Assembly (NCBI GenBank): GCA_003142355.1
Contig: PLMF01000273.1
Location: forward strand, 9,514-18,316
Reading direction: 5' to 3'
Source: Bryobacterales bacterium
GTDB lineage: Bacteria > Acidobacteriota > Terriglobia > Bryobacterales > Bryobacteraceae
Length of the DNA stretch: 8,803 bases
Every line of letters begins with the position of its first letter. The first letter of the stretch is position 1. Below, in pieces: positions 1 to 4,286 of this stretch. The notes beneath the pieces are model-generated. The model had not been told where the DNA came from. It worked only from the letters and a program-made list of their open reading frames with translations, and made no database searches. The translations under genes were made by a program, and so were the position numbers.

Positions 1-288
1 GCCTGCCGCCTCTTTTTGACCAACGATTCCGGCGCCATGCACGTGGCCTCCGCGCTCGCCGTCCCCACGGTAGCCATTTTCGGCGCCACCGACGATGCCA
101 CCACCGGCCCCACCGGCCCGCTGGCGCGCGTGGTGCGCGAGCATGCCGAATGCAGCCCCTGCCTGCTCCGCGATTGCCCCATCGATCACCGTTGCATGAC
201 CCGCGTCACGGCCGATCAAGTCGCCGCCGTGGCGCTCGAACTATGGAAGGAATCCGCCCCCGCATGGACACACGAAGCAAAATCCTGA
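1..288 (+). CDS. waaF: LPS heptosyltransferase II (GT9), C-terminal part, 5' end outside window
   Basis: The reading frame is open from base 1 and ends in TGA at 286-288, giving the last 95 residues. Seen: a GT9 C-terminal signature, TNDSGAMHVASAL followed by PTVAIFGATDDATTGP, which forms the ADP-heptose-binding region in this family. A Cys-rich stretch, CSPCLLRDCPIDHRCM, follows and is typical of heptosyltransferase II. Known for the family: the enzyme adds the second L-glycero-D-manno-heptose to the LPS inner core on the cytoplasmic face of the inner membrane. Its end overlaps the next gene by 25 nt, and a heptosyltransferase I follows, so this is an inner-core operon. The N-terminal half and the true start lie upstream of the window. 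Another GT9 activity is possible, but the Cys motif favours heptosyltransferase II. Confidence 0.85.
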   Translation, partial: ACRLFLTNDSGAMHVASALAVPTVAIFGATDDATTGPTGPLARVVREHAECSPCLLRDCPIDHRCMTRVTADQVAAVALELWKESAPAWTHEAKS

Positions 289-638
289 GCGTCGCCGCCG
301 CGCTAGAACTCCAGCCGCCCGTCGCCCTTGTCACGGGGTACTTCGACGTGCTCCACGCCGGAGATGCTCGCGAGCTTGCCCGCGTGCGCCACCATCCCCT
401 CCTGGTAGTCGTTCTACCCGTCGCCGACGAGATTCTCCCGCCGCGCGCCCGCGCCGAGATGGTGGCCGCATTGCGCATGGTAGACTACGTGGTGATTGCG
501 AATTACGGCGGCCTGGACAGGCTCGTTGAGGCCCTCAAACCCGTGGAATACACGCGCATGGAAGGGGAACACGCGCTCCGCCGCGAACGCTGGCGCCAGC
601 AGTTGATGGAGCATGTTGACCGCCGCCACATCAACTAG
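264..638 (+). CDS. Small nucleotidyltransferase-fold protein, HldE-C/RfaE2-like, degenerate active site
   Basis: 124 residues from ATG 264, preceded by GGAAGGAA at 245-252. An earlier in-frame ATG at 150 lies deep inside waaF and adds only a low-complexity Arg/Pro stretch, so it is rejected. Seen: a nucleotidyltransferase Rossmann start, VTGYFDVLHAGD (residues 23-34), then RAEMVAALRMVDYVV, which matches the region following the first motif in RfaE2/HldE. In active members the first motif ends HxGH; here it is H31-A-G-D34, so the second His is Asp. The usual substrate loop KGxDY is not visible, and the protein ends in a basic segment, RRERWRQQLMEHVDRRH. Known: HldE-C adenylylates heptose-1-phosphate to make ADP-heptose, the donor for both flanking glycosyltransferases. 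The position strongly suggests a heptose role. Activity is doubtful, and a regulatory or altered-substrate role is possible. It overlaps both neighbours. Confidence 0.75.
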   Translation: MDTRSKILSVAAALELQPPVALVTGYFDVLHAGDARELARVRHHPLLVVVLPVADEILPPRARAEMVAALRMVDYVVIANYGGLDRLVEALKPVEYTRMEGEHALRRERWRQQLMEHVDRRHIN

Positions 639-1551
639 CAGCCGCATCCTGGTTGTGCGCCTCGGCGCCATGGGCGACATCATTCACGCCTTGCCCGCGG
701 TGGCCTCCCTCAAGACCGGCTTTCCCGGCTCGCGCCTCACCTGGGTCGTCGAGCCGAAATGGGCGCCGCTGCTCGAAGACAACCCTTTCATCGACCGAAT
801 CGTGTTGCTGCGCCGCGACACCCTTGCGGGCCTGCGAGCAAGCTGGCGCAGCCTGCGCGCCGAGCGCTACGATTTCGCGGTCGATTTTCAAGGTCTCATC
901 AAGTCCGCGCTGGCCGCCTCCGCCGCGCGCCCCGATCGCATCTTCGGCTTCCACCAAACCCAGCTTCGCGAGCGCGCCGCCGCGTTCTTCTATTCCGACA
1001 AGACGATCAGCGGGGCCGCGCACGTGGTCGACAAGAACCTCGATCTGGCCGCCGCCGCCGGCGCCGCCACTCTGTTGCGGACGTTCCCGCTGCCGCCGGG
1101 CCGTCCCGAAGGCGCGCTCCCACCCGGCGATTTCGTGCTCGCATCACCCCTGGCCGGCTGGCGCGCCAAGCAGTGGCCCATCGAACACTACCAGGCCCTT
1201 GCCGCGCGCCTCGAGCGCGAGCTCGGCATCCCGCTGGTGCTCGACGGCCCCCCCGGCTCTGGCCTCGCGCACTGCTCCGGCCTGCCCGGCCTGATCCACG
1301 CCACCCGCCGCGCCGCGGCCGTAGTGGGCGTCGATAGCGGCCCGCTCCACCTGGCCGCCGCGCTCGGCAAACCCGGCGTGGCGATCTATGGCCCCACCGA
1401 CCCCGCGCGCAACGGCCCCTATGGCGATTCCCTCCGGGTCCTTCGCAGTCCCGCCGCAGTGGTGACCTACAAGCGCGGCCGATCCATCGACGAAGCCATG
1501 CGCGCCGTCTCCCCCGGGGAGGTTTTCGAGGCGCTCAAGGCGATGTTATGA
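613..1551 (+). CDS. waaC: LPS heptosyltransferase I (GT9)
   Basis: 312 residues, near the usual length for WaaC. Seen: N-terminal GT9 motif ILVVRLGAMGDIIHALPA (about residues 12-29), then the acceptor-domain segment DFQGLIKSALAA, which is typical of heptosyltransferase I. The C-terminal donor-site signature is GVDSGPLHLAAALGKP (near residues 239-254, D241 and H246), followed by IYGPTDPARNGPYG. Known: the enzyme transfers the first heptose from ADP-heptose to Kdo of the LPS core at the inner face of the cytoplasmic membrane. ATG 613 overlaps the preceding gene by 26 nt. A GGAG at 608-611 is too close to ATG 613, so TTG 616 in the same frame is an alternative start. The last codons overlap the next gene as ATGA. 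The fold and family are secure; the exact acceptor is inferred from motif and operon. Confidence 0.85.
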   Translation: MLTAATSTSSRILVVRLGAMGDIIHALPAVASLKTGFPGSRLTWVVEPKWAPLLEDNPFIDRIVLLRRDTLAGLRASWRSLRAERYDFAVDFQGLIKSALAASAARPDRIFGFHQTQLRERAAAFFYSDKTISGAAHVVDKNLDLAAAAGAATLLRTFPLPPGRPEGALPPGDFVLASPLAGWRAKQWPIEHYQALAARLERELGIPLVLDGPPGSGLAHCSGLPGLIHATRRAAAVVGVDSGPLHLAAALGKPGVAIYGPTDPARNGPYGDSLRVLRSPAAVVTYKRGRSIDEAMRAVSPGEVFEALKAML

Positions 1552-2102
1552 TGCCGACATTCCCCAAGCGTTACGCCGATGCCGTAGCCAAACTGCGCGT
1601 CCCCTCCGGCTTCGTGCTGGTGCTGGTGTTCGCCTGGTTCTCCCGCCCCACCTCCCATTCGCTCACCCTGGGCCTGCCATTCGGCCTTCTGGGACTCGCG
1701 CTGCGCGCCTGGGCCGCAGGCTGTCTGGCCAAGAACCAGCAGCTTGCCACTGGCGGTCCATATGCCTATACCCGCAACCCGCTCTATATCGGCACCCTGC
1801 TGGTGGCCGCCGGCCTGGTGATCGCCTCCCGCAACATCGGTCTCGGTATCCTCTTTATAGCTGTCTTCTTGCTGGTCTATCTGCCGGTGATCCAACTGGA
1901 AGAGCAGCACCTGCGAAACTTGTTTCCGGAGTACGCCCCCTATGCCCGCCAGGTACCCGCTCTCTGGCCCCGTCTCACGCCCGCCCCCACAAAAAACCCG
2001 AATCGTTTTCAGACCGCCCTCTATCTAAGGAACCAAGAGTATCAAGCCGGCGCCGGATTTGTCGCCGGGATGCTGTTTCTTCTTTGGAAAGTGCTGGGTT
2101 AA
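1548..2102 (+). CDS. Integral-membrane methyltransferase, isoprenylcysteine carboxyl-/phospholipid N-methyltransferase family
   Basis: 184 residues, with four to five hydrophobic segments near residues 20-31, 41-60, 78-94, 97-115 and 166-181. Seen: the family core GGPYAYTRNPLYIG (69-82), in which the RNPLY block contacts S-adenosylmethionine, and EEQHLRNLFPEYAPY (118-132), the conserved E-E and F-P-x-Y-x-x-Y part. Known: members methylate lipid-linked or small hydrophobic substrates at the membrane using SAM. The substrate cannot be read from sequence. The gene is coupled to waaC by a 4-nt ATGA overlap, with AAGG at 1537-1540 as a possible ribosome binding site. ATG 1551 is an equally good start. 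The place in a heptose operon suggests a lipid or envelope substrate, which is inference. Hairpins follow the stop codon. Confidence 0.8.
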   Translation: MMPTFPKRYADAVAKLRVPSGFVLVLVFAWFSRPTSHSLTLGLPFGLLGLALRAWAAGCLAKNQQLATGGPYAYTRNPLYIGTLLVAAGLVIASRNIGLGILFIAVFLLVYLPVIQLEEQHLRNLFPEYAPYARQVPALWPRLTPAPTKNPNRFQTALYLRNQEYQAGAGFVAGMLFLLWKVLG

Positions 2103-2109
2103 GTTGGAG

Positions 2110-2127
2110 CCCGCTCTTCGTAGCGGG
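2110..2127 (+). terminator. Short stem-loop after the envelope operon
   Basis: CCCGCT at 2110-2115 and AGCGGG at 2122-2127 form a perfect 6-bp stem with loop CTTCGT, 7 nt after the methyltransferase stop. There is no T-tract, so intrinsic termination is uncertain. It may act with the larger hairpin downstream. Confidence 0.35.
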
Positions 2128-2150
2128 GCGGCCTGCACCAGGGGTACCTC

Positions 2151-2193
2151 GTCCAGGCCGGGAGCACCCGAGAGGGGTGCCCCGCGCCTGGAC
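2151..2193. repeat. Long, nearly perfect inverted repeat between convergent genes
   Basis: GTCCAGGC (2151-2158) pairs with GCCTGGAC (2186-2193). CGGG (2159-2162) pairs with CCCG (2181-2184), and GCACCC (2164-2169) pairs with GGGTGC (2175-2180), leaving loop GAGAG. Only A2163 and C2185 are unpaired, so 18 bp close a 5-nt loop. It sits between the end of a plus-strand gene and the end of a minus-strand remnant. That placement fits a two-way terminator or RNA-stabilising hairpin, or a dispersed palindromic element. No T-tract is present on either strand. Confidence 0.6.
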
Positions 2194-2195
2194 GC

Positions 2196-2396
2196 TCAAG
2201 CGCAATCGCCGTCATCCTCGCCGTCTAACACGCCGAGGTTTGCTCGAAACTTCCGCGTCAACGGATGGTCGGAGCCCAACCGGCAAAGCGTGGTCGCGTA
2301 GGCCTTCTTGGCCAGATCGCGCGCCTCTTCCAGTTCCCCCAGTTCCTTCAGCACCAGCGCCAGGTTGGACTGGCTAATGGCGATGGACGGATGGCC
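2196..2396 (-). pseudogene. Remnant: last TPR unit and C-terminus of a kinesin-light-chain-like TPR protein
   Basis: The minus-strand frame from about 2396 down to the stop at 2196-2198 reads as one full TPR with the start of another: HPSIAISQSNLALVLKELG, then LEEARDLAKKAYATTLCRLG and DHPLTRKFRANLGVL. This TPR_12-type pattern (HPxxAxxxSNLAxVLxxLGxLxEAR) is usual at the C-terminus of long TPR proteins with many repeats. The frame extends to a GTG at 2471, but those 25 extra residues (Cys- and Gly-containing, crossing a perfect hairpin) do not look like TPR. The rest of the protein appears to be lost. It could still be translated as a 91-residue protein from GTG 2471, but a decayed 3' end is more likely. 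Confidence 0.55.
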
Positions 2397-2403
2397 CGAC
2401 GCA

Positions 2404-2424
2404 GGGCCGTCTCCCAGACGGCCC
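2404..2424. repeat. Perfect 9-bp inverted repeat at the edge of the TPR remnant
   Basis: GGGCCGTCT at 2404-2412 and AGACGGCCC at 2416-2424 are separated by CCC. It lies where similarity to TPR sequence stops, so it may mark the break point or be a small dispersed palindrome. Confidence 0.5.
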
Positions 2425-2469
2425 ATATTCCGAGGAATGCCGATAAGATCTGCACAACACAATATCCGC

Positions 2470-2501
2470 ACAACAGTTTTGTTTTACAACATTTTTGTTG
2501 T
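2470..2501. repeat. Two adjacent 16-bp palindromic repeats in an AT-rich island
   Basis: ACAACAGTTTTGTTTT (2470-2485) is followed directly by ACAACATTTTTGTTGT (2486-2501); 14 of 16 positions agree. The second copy is a full palindrome (ACAACA, TTTT, TGTTGT) and the first is a decayed one. The island is far richer in A+T than its surroundings. On the minus strand, TTGTAA and GATATT lie 17 nt apart across the repeats, a weak sigma70-like pair. An operator for a dimeric regulator, or foreign DNA, are both possible. Function is unknown. Confidence 0.5.
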
Positions 2502-2574
2502 GAATATCCCCTCCGATGGTTTGCGTGATCTCCTGCGCCCCCCGACAACCTTCGGCCGGCACAGGTCGTGGAGC

Positions 2575-2877
2575 TCACGATCCCGAAGCCGAACCGGCCG
2601 TGCCACAGCAGTTCTTGAACTTCTTGCCGCTGCGGCACGGACAATAGTCGTTGCCGCCGATTCTCGGGGGCGCGTGGGGCTTGTCGGCGACTTTCGGGGC
2701 GTCGCTCACTCTGCCGAGCAGCCATTCGACATCCGACGTATCCTCGGGTTGGTCCTCTTCAACGCCCACGATCGCCTGCCAACCGTGTTCGTTACAAAGA
2801 GCAACGATGGCTTCCGCTCGTTCAACGGACCGTACGCGGACCACGGCGGGCCGCTTGTGACTTCCTATCTTTGCCAA
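2575..2877 (-). CDS. Small SEC-C zinc-motif protein (resembles the PBPRA1643 SWIM/SEC-C family)
   Basis: 100 residues if started at TTG 2877-2875. That start is chosen because GGAGG stands 4 nt upstream and because the protein then begins MAKIGSHKRPAVVRV, as small proteins of this family do. A frame extension to 2934 adds 19 residues of poor quality. Seen: a compact alpha/beta N-terminal part (about residues 1-55), an acidic-to-flexible linker (41-75), and a C-terminal SEC-C motif, C79-P-C81 plus eight residues then C90-C91, in the setting NDYCPCRSGKKFKNCCG. Known: SEC-C binds zinc and in SecA contacts SecB and the ribosome; the role of these small stand-alone proteins is not established. The start overlaps the upstream TPR gene by 56 nt, suggesting co-transcription. 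The Gly usually found after the second Cys is Arg here. Confidence 0.75.
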   Translation of the reverse strand: MAKIGSHKRPAVVRVRSVERAEAIVALCNEHGWQAIVGVEEDQPEDTSDVEWLLGRVSDAPKVADKPHAPPRIGGNDYCPCRSGKKFKNCCGTAGSASGS

Positions 2878-3514
2878 TTTTCCTCCGTGCGATCTTCCGC
2901 ATGCAAAAACGCAGATTCTCTCTCGCCAACGCATCGCTCGGATCCATCGAAACGGCTCGCTCCAGGGTCTCCCTGGCCTGCACGAGGCGGCCTGCCTGGA
3001 AGAGAGTCCACCCGAGGTCGTTGACCAACTTCTGATCCTCCGGTTTCAGCTCCAATGCCCGCTGGTTCGCGGGTACCGCCTCTTCGTGCAAGCCTGCATT
3101 ACTGGCGCAGTAGCCGAGACCCTGCCATAGCGCCGCAACGTCAGGGTATCTCTTCACAGCCATTCGGTACAGCGCCATTCCGTCCTCATACGCCTTGATC
3201 CGGGTGAGAAACGTACCGGCCTCATCGATGATCTCGCAGATGTCCGTCGTGTTCTTCGGCAACAATAGCAGCGATTGGAACAACTTCCGCCCTTCGGCGA
3301 TTCTCCCGGCTTGATACTCCACTGAACCCATGCTAAGAATGGCCGGTGCGTAAGTCGGCATCGCCTCCAGCGAACGTCTCAGTGCCGCGATGGAGCCTGC
3401 GCTGTCGCCCAGCGCCTCTCGAAAGATGCTGTCGGCGTATGCCGCCTCGGCGTAGAATTGGCGTTCGCCCCGGGTGGTCGTTGGCGTGGACGATTCTGGC
3501 GTTTTTCGCTTCAC
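2822..3514 (-). CDS. TPR-repeat protein, function unknown
   Basis: 230 residues from GTG 3514-3512; no strong ribosome binding site is seen. About five TPR-like helix pairs can be placed: near residues 22-53, 56-88, 97-124, 127-158 and 162-192. The last two are the clearest (ALWQGLGYCASNAGLHEEAV and LVNDLGWTLFQAGRLVQARE). There is no signal peptide and no catalytic domain. The N-terminal 18 residues are polar and Thr/Ser-rich; the tail (about 205-230) is strongly basic. Known: TPRs are protein-interaction scaffolds. The gene overlaps the start of the SEC-C gene by 56 nt, so the two are probably made together and may work together (inference). The basic tail may be partly a by-product of this overlap. 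Confidence 0.75.
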   Translation of the reverse strand: MKRKTPESSTPTTTRGERQFYAEAAYADSIFREALGDSAGSIAALRRSLEAMPTYAPAILSMGSVEYQAGRIAEGRKLFQSLLLLPKNTTDICEIIDEAGTFLTRIKAYEDGMALYRMAVKRYPDVAALWQGLGYCASNAGLHEEAVPANQRALELKPEDQKLVNDLGWTLFQAGRLVQARETLERAVSMDPSDALARENLRFCMRKIARRKIGKDRKSQAARRGPRTVR

Positions 3515-3532
3515 TGGTGCCCGCTCTCAAAA

Positions 3533-3538
3533 AGTATA
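3533..3538 (-). promoter_or_regulatory. Possible -10 element for the TPR/SEC-C unit
   Basis: On the minus strand TATACT, one base from the TATAAT consensus, lies about 18 nt before the GTG start at 3514. No good -35 is seen at 16-18 nt spacing, and the leader would be only about 10 nt. It is a candidate only. Confidence 0.25.
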
Positions 3539-3687
3539 CTCCATGCGCGCCGCGCTTCTTCCGGTAACCGGTCACACCAAAAGTAGAAATATTTTTCCCC
3601 GTTCCTTTCAGCCACTTACAGCCGTTTGATCCCCTCTTGCCCCCCCTCTCGCTTGACACCAGTCTGCTACCCTGAAATCAGAAGGAG

Positions 3688-3866
3688 GCTTGCGCCGCCA
3701 CAGCGCAGGCCCGACGGTTTTCTTGCTGGCCAGCAAGCGTTGCAACTAAGGTGGTACTGAACTTCTCGTAGGCCCGTCAACGGCCGTACGGCAATCCCCG
3801 GTAGAGGATGTCGGCGGGGAGATCTTAGGACTGGTCCTATAACACCCGATGGGTAGCTTCCATCGG
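3688..3866 (+). ncRNA. Candidate structured RNA, HEARO/omega-RNA-like, without a neighbouring IscB gene
   Basis: Consecutive hairpins fill this stretch. 3688-3695 pairs with 3703-3710 (8 bp, one G-U). 3722-3727 pairs with 3732-3737 (CTTGCT/AGCAAG). 3738-3742 pairs with 3778-3782, or GGCC 3771-3774 pairs with 3782-3785. TCCCCG 3795-3800 pairs with CGGGGA 3815-3820. TAGGA 3826-3830 pairs with TCCTA 3835-3839. CCGATGG 3846-3852 pairs with CCATCGG 3860-3866. The segment CTGAACTTCTCGTAGGCC, then CAACGGCCGTACGGCA and CCCC, and later AACACCCGATGG, resemble from memory the conserved core and 3' end of HEARO/omega RNAs. Those RNAs guide IscB nucleases and normally lie just before iscB. No iscB is visible after it, so it would be an orphan or decayed element. 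A TTGACA stands at 3653-3658. The presence of structure is well supported; the family name is tentative. Confidence 0.4.
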
Positions 3867-3874
3867 ATATCAGA

Positions 3875-4012
3875 GAGCCGAGCATCGAATCGAACGTATA
3901 TAAGAAAGGCCATCCAGCCTGTTTCCTCCTGCTTCGAAGATGCGGCTCAAATCACTGGCGGCCGGATACGCACGGCGAGAAGTCCGGAGGGTTTCCCCTC
4001 AGGCCCCGGCCG
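3875..4012 (+). other. Second structured block, possible far end of a decayed mobile element
   Basis: GAGCC (3875-3879) pairs with GGCTC (3944-3948), and GCATC (3882-3886) pairs with GATGC (3939-3943), leaving a 2-nt bulge. AGGC/GCCT (3907-3910, 3917-3920) nests inside. CGGCCGG (3959-3965) pairs with CCGGCCG (4006-4012), and GAGGG/CCCTC (3987-3991, 3996-4000) closes a 4-nt loop inside it. A frame starting at 3849 is open through this block for 82 codons but has no protein-like features. It could be the right end of the element whose RNA precedes it, or an extension of that RNA. No function can be assigned. Confidence 0.35.
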
Positions 4013-4062
4013 TCGCGACGATTCCCGATTCAAGTCCCCTCCTCACACCCGAAGTGTCTTTT

Positions 4063-4098
4063 GTCTCTGCGATCTCTGCTGTCTCCGCGCTCTCTAAG
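4063..4098. repeat. Four degenerate 9-nt units (GTCTCTGCG type)
   Basis: GTCTCTGCG, ATCTCTGCT, GTCTCCGCG and CTCTCTAAG follow each other at a 9-nt period. Runs of CTCTGCG/CTCCGCG are a familiar intergenic motif in several GC-rich phyla. Their function is unknown. Confidence 0.5.
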
Positions 4099-4173
4099 TC
4101 CCCACCAGCAATGTACAGCCTCAATCCCGCACGAGTCCTTATCCCTCCAAACTCTTCTCCGCGCAATGTTCTT

Positions 4174-4197
4174 CTCCGCGTCCCCGCGTCTCCGCGT
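4174..4197. repeat. Three tandem 8-nt units CTCCGCGT
   Basis: CTCCGCGT, CCCCGCGT, CTCCGCGT. A further TTCTCCGCG stands just upstream at 4154-4162. It is of the same kind as the repeat at 4063-4098, with a different period. Confidence 0.6.
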
Positions 4198-4286
4198 CGA
4201 AAAATTGGCTTCGTTCCGTCACTTTGCCGACCTCAGAAGACGGTTACGCCGATTTCGACTGGTTCCGCGTCGAGTAGAATTGACAC

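Larger units (their letters stand above)
4013..4286. other. Intergenic stretch without a recognised gene
   Basis: Apart from the two short tandem repeats listed separately, nothing protein-like, tRNA-like or clearly promoter-like is seen. Frames open across it give Ser/Pro/Arg-rich products without domains. It presumably carries the leader of the esterase gene at 4287. Confidence 0.5.

Noticed and set aside
150..263. N-terminal extension of the nucleotidyltransferase to ATG 150
   Set aside because: It lies inside waaF in another frame, codes for low-complexity Arg/Pro/His, and the fold starts normally from ATG 264.
3739..3765. T-box-like sequence AAGGTGGTACTGAA, as in aminoacyl-tRNA-sensing leaders
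   Set aside because: Only about 10 of 14 consensus positions match. The CCGCG part is missing, there is no downstream synthetase or amino-acid gene, and the surroundings fit another structured RNA better.
3667..3885. 72-codon minus-strand frame and 82-codon plus-strand frame (3849-4097) as genes
   Set aside because: Neither has a ribosome binding site, domain or protein-like composition, and both overlie hairpin-rich DNA.
4028..4038. tRNA T-arm-like GATTCAAGTCC
   Set aside because: No acceptor stem, D-arm or anticodon arm can be built around it.
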